A stretch of DNA of 64,000 nt from Stenotrophomonas sp. ZAC14D1_NAIMI4_1 (GTDB lineage: Bacteria > Pseudomonadota > Gammaproteobacteria > Xanthomonadales > Xanthomonadaceae): contig NZ_CP026001.1 in assembly GCF_003086775.1 (NCBI RefSeq), forward strand, positions 894,407 through 958,406, read 5' to 3'. Shown here one piece after another: positions 18,290 through 26,038 of the stretch; within the stretch, counting starts at the first letter, position 1; each line of letters starts with the position of its first letter. Both the position numbers and the translations under genes were made by a program. The notes beneath the pieces were generated by a model. That model was not told the origin of the DNA and did no database searches. It saw only the letters and a program-made list of their open reading frames with translations.

Positions 18290-18824
18290 CCAGGTGGTGC
18301 TCGATCATCCACAGGCCGGCCCAGAGCTTGGCGTCCAGCGCGTAGCCTTCGCCCATCTTCTGCACCAGCCAGGCGGCAGCCTGTGCACGCGGAATCTCAT
18401 GCACAGTGATGTCTTCGCTGTCATCGCCGCCGCCTTCGCCGATGCGGCGCAGGCCGGTGGCGCGGACGAAGGCGATCTGCTCGCTGCTGGCGCCGGAAGA
18501 CGTCGGGCCGATCATCAGCACTTCGGCGTGCTCGGCGGTCCAGCCGGTTTCTTCTTCCAGCTCGCGCACGGCCGAGACCTCGATGGACTCGCCCGCGTTG
18601 ATGTCGCCGACCAGGCCGGCCGGCATCTCGATGGTCGCCGACTGCAGCGGCACGCGGAACTGCTCGACGAACAGCACGTTGTCCTCGGGGGTGACGGCGA
18701 TGATGATCGCCGCCAGGCCGCCGGCATGGGTGCGTTCGCTGTATTCCCAGCTGCCGCGCACGACCATGCGCTGGTACTTGCCTTCGTAGACGACGCGCGG
18801 GGCTTCGGTGTTTCTCTGGCTCAT
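18270..18824 (-). CDS. NUDIX hydrolase
   Basis: A 184-residue NUDIX pyrophosphohydrolase beginning MSQRNTEAPRVVYEGKYQRM. The NUDIX box runs from GDINAGESIEVSAVRELEEE to TGW with the catalytic REXXEE glutamates intact. The overall pattern (EQFRVPLQSATIEMPAGLVG) is that of the ADP-ribose pyrophosphatase subgroup, so ADP-ribose or a nucleotide sugar is the likely substrate. Its ATG overlaps the exonuclease stop by 4 bases; a much longer upstream frame is the shadow of that exonuclease. It is cytoplasmic. Confidence 0.85.
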   Translation of the reverse strand: MSQRNTEAPRVVYEGKYQRMVVRGSWEYSERTHAGGLAAIIIAVTPEDNVLFVEQFRVPLQSATIEMPAGLVGDINAGESIEVSAVRELEEETGWTAEHAEVLMIGPTSSGASSEQIAFVRATGLRRIGEGGGDDSEDITVHEIPRAQAAAWLVQKMGEGYALDAKLWAGLWMIEHHLDGRPRG

Positions 18825-19798
18825 GCGGGCTCGCTGGAGGAGGGAAGGGGATTGTCCGGGCCGGCCGTAGAGGCCGAACCGGGATCGTTCACGCCGGCGG
18901 CGCTGAACAGGCGGCGGCGCGTCAGCGGGCCGAAACGCAGCGCCTGGCACAGGCCGCCCAGCAGTTCGGGGTCGGCCGGCTGGCGCAGCAGGCCGGGCTG
19001 GCTGCCTTCCAGCGGCGCATCCAGCGCGATGGTGGTCAGCTGCCGCCAGAGCTGGGCGTGATCGCGCTGCTCGCGCAGGCGCACGGCCATCTGTGCGGCA
19101 CCGCGCAGGCGCAGGAAGGGCACTTCGTCCAGGCGTTCGTACAACGCGTCCATGCTGCCGAAATGGGCCAGCAGTACCGCGGCCGATTTGGCGCCGACGC
19201 CGCTGACGCCGGGAATGTTGTCCACCGCATCGCCACACAGCGCCAGGTAATCGGCGATCTGGTGCGCATGCACGCCGTGCCGCGCCTTCACCCCGGCCAC
19301 GTCCCAGCGCTGGTTGCGTGCGTAGTCCCACTGTTCGTCGTGGTCCAGCAGCAGCTGCGACAGGTCCTTGTCGGCGGAAATGATCAGCCCGCGATGGCTG
19401 TGCCGGTGCTGGTGCAGGGCACTGCCGATCAGGTCGTCGGCCTCGTAGTCATGGTGCGCCAGCACCACCAGGCCCAGCGCCGCGCACAGCGCCTTGCAGT
19501 GCACGAACTGGCGCTTCAGCGCTTCCGGCGCCGGGTCGCGGTTGGCCTTGTAGGCCGCGTACAGGCGGTGGCGGAAACCGCTGTCCAGCGCCTCGTCGAA
19601 GGCGATGGCGATGTGCCGGGGGCGCTCGCGCTCGAGCAGGTCGAGCAGGAAGCGGGCGAACCCGTGCACGGCATTGGTCGGCCAGCCCTGGCTGTCCTGG
19701 AACTCGTCCGGCAGCGAATGCCAGGCGCGGAACACATAGATGCTGGCATCCACCAGGTACAGCGGCGGCGGCAGCGGTACGGCATTCACGGCGCTCAC
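18821..19798 (-). CDS. 5'-3' exonuclease, FEN/PolI-N family
   Basis: A 325-residue stand-alone 5' nuclease resembling the N-terminal domain of DNA polymerase I and ExoIX (Xni). Visible are YLVDASIYVFRAW (first metal Asp), IAFDEALDSGFRHRLYAAYK (clamp region), DYEADDLIG (acidic cluster), ISADKDLSQLL and the H3TH helix-hairpin-helix CGDAVDNIPGVSGVGAKSAA. All expected metal acidic residues are present, so it is probably active on flap or gapped DNA. It overlaps the nitroreductase gene by 4 bases at its start and the NUDIX gene by 4 bases at its end. Confidence 0.88.
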   Translation of the reverse strand: MSAVNAVPLPPPLYLVDASIYVFRAWHSLPDEFQDSQGWPTNAVHGFARFLLDLLERERPRHIAIAFDEALDSGFRHRLYAAYKANRDPAPEALKRQFVHCKALCAALGLVVLAHHDYEADDLIGSALHQHRHSHRGLIISADKDLSQLLLDHDEQWDYARNQRWDVAGVKARHGVHAHQIADYLALCGDAVDNIPGVSGVGAKSAAVLLAHFGSMDALYERLDEVPFLRLRGAAQMAVRLREQRDHAQLWRQLTTIALDAPLEGSQPGLLRQPADPELLGGLCQALRFGPLTRRRLFSAAGVNDPGSASTAGPDNPLPSSSEPA

Positions 19799-20394
19799 TG
19801 GCCGGTCCAGTCCTGCAGCAGGGCCGCCGCATCGGGGCGCTCGCGCTCGGGTACCTCGGCCTTCGGCGTACCGATATGGATGAAGCCGGCGATGCCTTCA
19901 CCCTCGGCCAGGCCCAGGTGGGCATGCACGGCGGGGTCGAAGGCCATCCACGCGGTCAGCCACTGCGCGCCGAAGCCCAGCGCCTGGGCGGCCTGCAGCA
20001 GGGCGAAGCAGACGCAGCCGGCGGTCATCAGCTGTTCCTCCCCGGGCACCTTCGGGTCCGGGCGCGGGCTGGCCACCACCACGATCACCAGGGGGGCGTG
20101 GCTGAAGCGCTGGCGGTCCTTCTCCAGGACCGCCTCGCCGGCCTGCGGATCGCGCTGCCGGCTGCGTTCGACCAGGAAGTCACCCAGCGCGTGGCGGGCA
20201 TCGCCGGCAATCTTCAGGAAGCGGAACGGGACGCGTTTGCCGTGGTCGGGTACGCGGACGGCCGACTGCAGCATGCGCAGCAGGGTGGCCGGGTCCGGGC
20301 CGGGCTCGCCCAGCTGCCGCGAGGGCACCGAACGGCGGGCGTCGAGGGCGAGCAGGGCAGCGGGGTCGGGCATGGAGTCTGAACCGGTCATCAC
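19795..20394 (-). CDS. Nitroreductase family protein (YdjA-like)
   Basis: A 199-residue FMN-dependent oxidoreductase of the small single-domain nitroreductase group. Motifs: LDARRSVPSRQL near residue 17 (FMN phosphate binding), GKRVPFRFLKI, and CVCFALLQAAQALGFGAQWLT near 125, with IGTPKAEVPERERP at the end. YdjA-type proteins are homodimeric and use NAD(P)H; the physiological acceptor is unknown. It is the first gene of the nitroreductase-exonuclease-NUDIX-amidohydrolase operon. A TATAAT hexamer at 20404-20409 (minus strand) just upstream could be its -10 element. Confidence 0.83.
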   Translation of the reverse strand: MMTGSDSMPDPAALLALDARRSVPSRQLGEPGPDPATLLRMLQSAVRVPDHGKRVPFRFLKIAGDARHALGDFLVERSRQRDPQAGEAVLEKDRQRFSHAPLVIVVVASPRPDPKVPGEEQLMTAGCVCFALLQAAQALGFGAQWLTAWMAFDPAVHAHLGLAEGEGIAGFIHIGTPKAEVPERERPDAAALLQDWTGQ

Positions 20395-20704
20395 GGGCTG
20401 AAGATTATAGTCGGGGCGGTTGGTGACGCTGTCTGCGTCGTGTTTGCCCTCTGAATATCAAACTGTGATGAACGTCATGCCACTGCCGGGCAACCGGCGA
20501 GCGCTTCCCCTCGCCTCGCAGGCCCCGCACGGCTTAGGATATCCGTCTTGCCGGGCCGCCGGTCGTGAGGTTTGAAGTGAGGACTGTTTCACTGTCCGTG
20601 ACGGGCTGGCCGGCCTACCATCGACGTACCGGTACATGGGGTGTACCGGCCGTCGCGATGTCCATGATGTCTGTCGTACCAGAGAAGGTGGGGAGCCTTC
20701 CCGA
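20395..20704. other. Divergent gap before the DUF1631 gene
   Basis: A 310-base spacer. It contains a minus-strand TATAAT (20404-20409) near the nitroreductase start and a strong interrupted hairpin at 20619-20660 (CATCGACG-TA-CCGGTACA, loop TGGGG, TGTACCGG-CC-GTCGCGATG) about 45 bases before the DUF1631 start. No open frame with gene-like composition was found. Confidence 0.55.
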
Positions 20705-23047
20705 ATGATGAGCGCGCCCACTCGGATGGGATCGCCGGGTCGTGACCCGGCCCAGCTCCAGCTTGCGCGGGACGCTGTCCTGCCCGCACTGTGCCAGGCC
20801 TTCGGCGCGGCGCTGGCGCGGTTTGACGACGCCCTGTTCGACCGTGCCGGCAATGCCGGCGCGTCGCAGTTGCTGTTCCTGGACGCCATGCGTGAACTGC
20901 GTCGGCGCCGGGACGAGATCACGGCGGCCTTCGCCGCCCACCTGGACCAGGCCTGGGCCGCGTTGGCCGCCGGCGAGCCGCTGTCCGCCGAAGCCACCCT
21001 GTCCGGCCCGGCCGAGGAAGGCCTGAGCCTGATTCCTGAACATGTGCTGGAGTCGCGGCTGGCGGTGCGCAACTTCGCCACCGTGCTGCTGCGCGATTTC
21101 AAGCCGGTGCTGGCCCGCCTGGAGCGCCGCCTGGGCTGGCTGGCCGGCGGCATCGAGCTGGACGCCGATCTCGATCCGGTCAGCCCCGAGCATCTGGGCG
21201 TGGCCATCCACCAGGCGTTCGCCGGGTGCGAGCTGGCCCCGGAAGTACACCTGGTGCTGATCAAGCTGTGCGAGCGCGACATGCGCGCGCCGGTGGGTCG
21301 CATCTACGAGAAGCTGGACGAGCAGTTGGCTGCAGCCGGTGTGATGCCGCAGATGGGCGCCCCGCGGCGGCCGCTGTCGGCGGCCCCGGCGCAGCAGGCC
21401 CCGCACGGGATGGACGATCTGGTCGAACAGCGCCAGGCGCCGGGCTTCGACACCGATTTCAGCGATGAGGAGCAGGCCGCACCGGCCTGGGCGCAGCGGT
21501 TCGCCGCGCGCTGGTCCGAGCGCCGTGGCCACATGCAGCAGCACCTGGCCGGCGAAGACGGAATGCCTGGCGGTGCGCCCGGTGGTTCCGGCGAAGCCTT
21601 TTCCGGCCAGCAGGGCATGCTGCTGGAAGCACTGCACGAACTGCTGCAGCAGACCCGGCATGTCCGCGAGGATGCGACGTCGGCCGCGCAGGTGGCCGTG
21701 GGCCAGCACCGCCCGCTCAGCCAGCGCGAGATGATGTCGGTGCTGTCGCTGCTGCAGGCCACGCCCAGCGCGACCCTGCGCGCGGCCATCGGCGAGGACG
21801 GTGAATCGCTGGCGCAGCGGCTGAAGAGCGAAGTGCTGTCCAACGCCACCCGCCTCGGCGTGGACCCCGGCCAGACCCGGCTGGACCCGCAGGACGAGGA
21901 TGCGATCGACCTGGTCGGCATGCTGTTCGACGTGATGCTGGATGAACGCGAACTGGAAGGCCGCTCGCGCGAGCTGATCGGCCGCCTGGTGGTGCCCTTC
22001 GTCAAGGTCGCCATGCTCGACCGCCGCATGTTCGTGCAGAAGACCCATCCGGCCCGCAAGCTGCTCAATTCGCTGGCCGAGGCCTGCGAAGGCAACACCG
22101 GCGAAAGCCAGGCCGAGCGCATGCTGATGGCCAAGGTCGAGGAGATCATCGAGCGCCTGGTCGCCGAGTTCAATGAGAACCTGGCGATCTTCCTGACCCT
22201 GGAAGAAGAATTCCGCGATTTCCTGCTGCAGCATCGCCGCCGCGTGGAAATCGCCGAGCGCCGCGCCGCCGAAACGCAGCGCGGCCAGGAAAAACTGGAA
22301 ATGGCCCGCAACCGTGCCGGCGCCGAGCTGGACCGCCGCATCGGCGATGCCACCCTGCCGCCGGCCATCGCCGAGTTCCTGCGCCAGCCGTGGCAGCACC
22401 ACCTGACCCTGGCGCTGCTGCGCGAGGGCGAGGACGGGGCGTCCGTGGCCGAGGCGCTGAGCCTGGGCGACGGCCTGCTGGAGGAAGTGGCCGAGGCCCG
22501 CCGGCACATCGTCGGCAAGCCGTGGCTGCAGGCCTGGCAGCCGGTGCTGGCCAAGGTGTTTGCCAGTGTCGGCGTGCACGGTGATGCGGCCTCGGCCGCC
22601 ATCGATGCGCTGCACGGCACCCTGCAGGGCATCGCCGAATCGCGCCCGGAACTGCAGCGCGCGCTGCCGGAACTGCCGCAGGTCGCGCTGCCGACCGCAC
22701 CGGTGCCCGAAGCCAGCGCGGTGGAACTGGCCGGGCAGGTCGAGACCGATGATTTCGACAATGCCGACGCCGACCGCTTCCGCCGCATGGAAATCGGCAA
22801 CTGGCTGGACTTCGTCGACAAGGACGGCAAGGTCCAGGCCGGCAAGCTGTCCTGGATCAGCCCGATCTCCTCGCGCCTGCTGTTCGTCAACCGTCGTGGC
22901 GTGCGCTTCTGCGTGGCGTCGCCGGAAGAACTGGCGGTGATGGTGCGGCTGGGCCGCCTGCGCGCCCACGTCGACGATGGCGCCTTCGACAGCGCCATGC
23001 AGGGCGTGATCGACCGCCTGGACCCGGGTAACGCCACCCTGCACTGA
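20705..23047 (+). CDS. DUF1631 family protein
   Basis: A 780-residue cytoplasmic protein matching the DUF1631 group of large gammaproteobacterial proteins, with no known activity. The N-terminal region is helical and acidic, the middle (LDPQDEDAIDLVGMLFDVML) and the long helix around LEEEFRDFLLQHRRRVEIAE are family-typical. The C-terminus (GNWLDFVDKDGKVQAGKLSW and SRLLFVNRRGVRFCVASPEE) resembles a small beta-barrel such as PilZ. ATG at 20705 (or 20708) with GGGGAG upstream is the likely start. A longer frame to 20636 is weak. It stands alone between divergent neighbours. Confidence 0.75.
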   Translation: MMSAPTRMGSPGRDPAQLQLARDAVLPALCQAFGAALARFDDALFDRAGNAGASQLLFLDAMRELRRRRDEITAAFAAHLDQAWAALAAGEPLSAEATLSGPAEEGLSLIPEHVLESRLAVRNFATVLLRDFKPVLARLERRLGWLAGGIELDADLDPVSPEHLGVAIHQAFAGCELAPEVHLVLIKLCERDMRAPVGRIYEKLDEQLAAAGVMPQMGAPRRPLSAAPAQQAPHGMDDLVEQRQAPGFDTDFSDEEQAAPAWAQRFAARWSERRGHMQQHLAGEDGMPGGAPGGSGEAFSGQQGMLLEALHELLQQTRHVREDATSAAQVAVGQHRPLSQREMMSVLSLLQATPSATLRAAIGEDGESLAQRLKSEVLSNATRLGVDPGQTRLDPQDEDAIDLVGMLFDVMLDERELEGRSRELIGRLVVPFVKVAMLDRRMFVQKTHPARKLLNSLAEACEGNTGESQAERMLMAKVEEIIERLVAEFNENLAIFLTLEEEFRDFLLQHRRRVEIAERRAAETQRGQEKLEMARNRAGAELDRRIGDATLPPAIAEFLRQPWQHHLTLALLREGEDGASVAEALSLGDGLLEEVAEARRHIVGKPWLQAWQPVLAKVFASVGVHGDAASAAIDALHGTLQGIAESRPELQRALPELPQVALPTAPVPEASAVELAGQVETDDFDNADADRFRRMEIGNWLDFVDKDGKVQAGKLSWISPISSRLLFVNRRGVRFCVASPEELAVMVRLGRLRAHVDDGAFDSAMQGVIDRLDPGNATLH

Positions 23048-23099
23048 GGGGTGGCTGCCTGCTAGGATCGGGAAAACTCACCGATCAGCGGGGACCTGC

Positions 23100-24179
23100 A
23101 TGGCCGTGGCGTTGCTGGGGATGAAGGAGACCGTGCCGGGCGAACGGCGCGTGGCACTGACGCCGGAAACGGCGCGCAAGCTCGGGGCCTTGGGCATCAC
23201 CGTCTGGTACGAAGCCGGCGCCGGACTGGCCGCAGGCTTCCCCGATGCGGCCTACGACGATGCGGGCGCGCGTGCCTTCGACGCTGGCCGCTGGAACGAG
23301 ATCGACATCCTGCTGTGCGTGCAGGCGCCACCGGCTGCGGTGCTGGCCCAGCTCAAGCCCGGTGCCAGCGTGGTCGGCCTGCTCACTCCGGCCAGCGACC
23401 CGTCGCTGGCGGCGCTGGCCGGCGATGACCGCCTGCTGTTGTTCCCGCTGCAGCAGCTGCCGCGTACCACGCGTGCGCAGGCCATGGACGTGCTCAGTTC
23501 GCAGGCCGGCATGGCCGGCTACAAGGCCGCGCTGATCGCCGCCGAGCGTGCGCCGCGCTTCTTCCCGATGCTGACGACGGCGGCCGGTACCGTGCGCCCG
23601 GCCAAGGTGCTGGTGATCGGCGCCGGCGTGGCCGGCCTGCAGGCCATCGCCACCGTGCGCCGCCTGGGCGCGCAGGTGGAAGGCTTCGACGTGCGGCCTG
23701 AAACCCGCGAACAGATCCAGTCGCTGGGCGCGCGCTTCCTCGACCTGGGGGTCAGCGCGGCGGGCGAGGGCGGCTATGCGCGTGCATTGACCGACGAGGA
23801 ACGCGCCGAGCAGCAGCGCCGCCTGGCCGACCACCTGCGCAGCGTGGACGTGGTGATCTGCACCGCAGCGGTGCCGGGCCGGCCGGCGCCCACCATCGTC
23901 ACCGCGGCAATGGTCGAGGGCATGGCGGTGGGCAGCGTGATCGTCGACCTGGCCGCCGAGAGCGGCGGCAACTGCGCCCTGACCCAGCCGGGCCAGTGCA
24001 TCGAACACCAGGGCGTGGCCATTGATGGCCCTTTGAACCTGGCCAGCCGCGGTGCCACCCAGGCCAGCGAGATGTACGCGCGCAACCTGCTCAACTTCGT
24101 CACCCTTTTCGTGCAGGGTGGCCAGCTCGGGTTTGATTGGGAAGACGAACTGCTGGCAAAGACCCGCTGGCAGGCATGA
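23100..24179 (+). CDS. pntAA: NAD(P) transhydrogenase subunit alpha part 1 (domain I)
   Basis: The soluble NAD(H)-binding subunit of proton-translocating transhydrogenase, which couples the proton gradient to hydride transfer from NADH to NADP+. The 359-residue protein has the RRVALTPETARKL start, the RQD-loop region (QAMDVLSSQAGMAGYKA) and the dinucleotide-binding GAGVAGLQA near residue 178. In three-part enzymes (pntAA-pntAB-pntB) the next gene normally follows at once. Here pntAB begins 1.5 kb later, after an opposite-strand sigma factor operon and a SMAG pair. Confidence 0.93.
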   Translation: MAVALLGMKETVPGERRVALTPETARKLGALGITVWYEAGAGLAAGFPDAAYDDAGARAFDAGRWNEIDILLCVQAPPAAVLAQLKPGASVVGLLTPASDPSLAALAGDDRLLLFPLQQLPRTTRAQAMDVLSSQAGMAGYKAALIAAERAPRFFPMLTTAAGTVRPAKVLVIGAGVAGLQAIATVRRLGAQVEGFDVRPETREQIQSLGARFLDLGVSAAGEGGYARALTDEERAEQQRRLADHLRSVDVVICTAAVPGRPAPTIVTAAMVEGMAVGSVIVDLAAESGGNCALTQPGQCIEHQGVAIDGPLNLASRGATQASEMYARNLLNFVTLFVQGGQLGFDWEDELLAKTRWQA

Positions 24180-24182
24180 AAC

Positions 24183-24253
24183 GGTAGCGCCGGGCCATGC
24201 CCGGCGAGCGCAGCGGCCCGCGCAGGATCCGCCGGGCATGGCCCGGCGCTACC
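24183..24253 (+). repeat. Head-to-head SMAG pair
   Basis: GTAGCGCCGGGCCATGCCC and its mirror image ending GGCGCTACC, with a spacer of about 20 bases. It lies at the boundary between pntAA and the inserted minus-strand operon. The stem is the same type as 5315-5377 and 27505-27534. Confidence 0.85.
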
Positions 24254-24256
24254 CCT

Positions 24257-24706
24257 TTACCGCGGCTTTGCCGGCGGCGGATTCTCGCGCACCCAGTCCT
24301 TGCGTTCTTCCGGCGTCATCTGCGACCAGCGCTCGCGCAGTGCATCGCGCTGGGCCGGGCTCAGCGTGCGCATCTGGCCGAACAGCGCGCGCGCCTGCTC
24401 GCGCTGTTCCGGGCTCATGTGCTCGAAACGGCGCAGGCCACGGCGAGCCTTGTCGCGTTCTTCCGGGCTCATCGACTGCCAGCGCTGGCCGTGCGACAGC
24501 ATGCGCTGGCGTTGTCCGGCATCGGCGCCGTTCCAGCGGTCGCGCAGCGGCGCCAGCAGCGCCTCGCGCTGGGCCGGGCTCAACTGTTCCCAGTTGGGCA
24601 GCACGGGGGCCGGTGTGGCGGCAGGCGCAGTGGTCTGTGCCAGCAGCGGCGCAGCCGGCAGCAGGACCAGGGCGAACAGCAGGGGCAGGGTGGGGCGTCG
24701 CAGCAT
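24257..24706 (-). CDS. DUF3106 family secreted protein
   Basis: A 149-residue exported protein beginning MLRRPTLPLLFALVLLPAAP with a signal peptide cleaved near LLAQ. The mature part is repetitive: WEQLSPAQREALLAPLRDRW, WQSMSPEERDKARRGLRRFE, HMSPEQREQARALFGQMRTL and WSQMTPEERKDW. These are four helical units of about 20-25 residues with the L/M-[ST]-P-E/A-[QE]-R-[ED] pattern that defines DUF3106. The pattern resembles Spy/CpxP-like LTPEQ repeats, so a periplasmic envelope-stress role is plausible. It is the third gene of the sigma/regulator unit. Confidence 0.8.
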   Translation of the reverse strand: MLRRPTLPLLFALVLLPAAPLLAQTTAPAATPAPVLPNWEQLSPAQREALLAPLRDRWNGADAGQRQRMLSHGQRWQSMSPEERDKARRGLRRFEHMSPEQREQARALFGQMRTLSPAQRDALRERWSQMTPEERKDWVRENPPPAKPR

Positions 24707-24711
24707 GGTTC

Positions 24712-25038
24712 TCACTCCATCGCCAGGTCGGTGTCGCCCAGCCACAGGTACATGTCGGGATTCTCGTCGTACAGCGCGCTGTTGTCTTCCACCGCCGCAA
24801 GCGTCGGTGCCGGGGCCGGGCCCGTGTGCGTGCCCGGGCCGGTGAACTGCACGCCGATGCCCAGCGCCATCACCAGCGAACACGCGCTGGCCAGCCACCA
24901 GCGCCAGCGGCCCCGGTGCGCCGCATGGGCGCCATGGCGGGCCTGGCGCAGCCGCGCCAGGGTGGCCGGCGACAGCGACTGCAGCGACTGCGCATGCAGG
25001 TTGCGCAGGGCGTCATCGGAAGGCAGGGAGCGGTTCAC
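24712..25038 (-). CDS. Small membrane protein, candidate anti-sigma factor (DUF3619-like)
   Basis: A 108-residue protein with a soluble N-terminus (residues 1-45), one membrane helix (about 47-66, WWLASACSLVMALGIGVQF) and a short acidic periplasmic tail ending DMYLWLGDTDLAME. The size and single-pass layout, and its position directly after an ECF sigma gene with a 4-base overlap, fit a membrane anti-sigma factor, although no zinc motif is present. It resembles proteins I recall as DUF3619. The role is inferred from context. Confidence 0.65.
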   Translation of the reverse strand: MNRSLPSDDALRNLHAQSLQSLSPATLARLRQARHGAHAAHRGRWRWWLASACSLVMALGIGVQFTGPGTHTGPAPAPTLAAVEDNSALYDENPDMYLWLGDTDLAME

Positions 25039-25619
25039 GGATGGTTCTCCAGGTAATCCTGCAGCGCCTGTCGGGCGCGTGCCAGATGGGTCTTTACCGC
25101 GCCTTCGCTGCAGCCCATGGCGCGGGCGGTGGTGGCCCCGTCCAGGTCCTGCAGGACGCGCAGGGTGAAGGCTTCGCGCTGGCGGGCGGGCAGCGTGCGC
25201 AGCGCCTGCACCAGTTGCTGGTACTGCTGGTGCTGCTCATGTGCCTGCGCCGGGTCCGGGCCGGGGTCGGCCCAGTCGATGTCGGCGCCGTCGGCATCGT
25301 GGTTGTCGCGCCAGAACGGCAGGCGGAAGCGGCGCCGGCGCTGCAGGTCGATCACCCGCCGGCGCAGGATGCTCCAGAACAGCGGCGCCCATTCGGCGGC
25401 CGGCTTGTCGGCGTAGTCCAGCATGCGCAGCAGGGCGTCCTGCACCGCGTCCAGGGCATCCTCGCGCTGGCGCAGGCCGGCCTCGGCGAAACGGAAGGCG
25501 CGCGGGCCGACGCTGGCCAGGAACGCTTCCAGCGACGCCGGCAGGGCATCGGCATCGTCGGTCTGGGGGAGGGGGCTGCTCACCAGCACAGGGTACGGTT
25601 CCTCGCTCGGGGTCACCAT
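25035..25619 (-). CDS. ECF-type RNA polymerase sigma factor
   Basis: A sigma-70 family factor of the extracytoplasmic-function group, 194 residues from ATG at 25619 (or 196 from 25625). Region 2 is DALDAVQDALLRMLDYADKP to LFWSILRRRVIDLQRRRRF; region 4 is LRTLPARQREAFTLRVLQDL with the helix-turn-helix ATTARAMGCSEGAVKTHLAR. The linker with FWRDNHDADGADIDWADPGP is acidic. The stop overlaps the next gene by 4 bases. It is oriented against the flanking pnt genes and its promoter lies in the 98-base gap before pntAB, so it may share control with it. Confidence 0.88.
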   Translation of the reverse strand: MVTPSEEPYPVLVSSPLPQTDDADALPASLEAFLASVGPRAFRFAEAGLRQREDALDAVQDALLRMLDYADKPAAEWAPLFWSILRRRVIDLQRRRRFRLPFWRDNHDADGADIDWADPGPDPAQAHEQHQQYQQLVQALRTLPARQREAFTLRVLQDLDGATTARAMGCSEGAVKTHLARARQALQDYLENHP

Positions 25620-25717
25620 CGACAACGCGTGAGCGCGGCTTTGGTTGACCGGGGTGCGCGCGGGGTTCAGCCCGTGGTTATGATGGGGCGACGAAGACAG
25701 AGCGGGAGGCGTTGCCG

Positions 25718-26038
25718 ATGAGTGACGGGTTCGTGGCGCTGTACATCTTCATGCTGGCCGCAATCGCCGGTCACGTGATCATTTCGCGGGTGCCGGTCAT
25801 CCTGCATACCCCGCTGATGTCGGGTTCCAACTTCATCCACGGCATCGTGCTGATCGGCGCGATGGTGGTGCTGGGCCACGCACAGACACCGCTGGAGAAG
25901 GCGCTGGGCTTCCTGGCCGTGGTGCTGGGTGCCGGCAACGCCGCCGGTGGCTACGTGGTCACCGCGCGCATGCTGGAAATGTTCAAGCCGAGCGCGCCCA
26001 AGGGCGGCAAGGACGAACCGAAGGAGCCGCAGGCTTGA
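25718..26038 (+). CDS. pntAB: NAD(P) transhydrogenase subunit alpha part 2 (membrane)
   Basis: A 106-residue membrane subunit with three hydrophobic segments (about 6-24, 41-59, 65-85), corresponding to the C-terminal membrane part of E. coli PntA and forming part of the proton channel with PntB. The motif SRVPVILHTPLMSGSNFIHG is the family signature. ATG at 25718 has GGGAGG 8 bases upstream; a TTG six bases earlier is less likely. The end overlaps pntB by 4 bases (TTGA). Confidence 0.93.
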   Translation: MSDGFVALYIFMLAAIAGHVIISRVPVILHTPLMSGSNFIHGIVLIGAMVVLGHAQTPLEKALGFLAVVLGAGNAAGGYVVTARMLEMFKPSAPKGGKDEPKEPQA

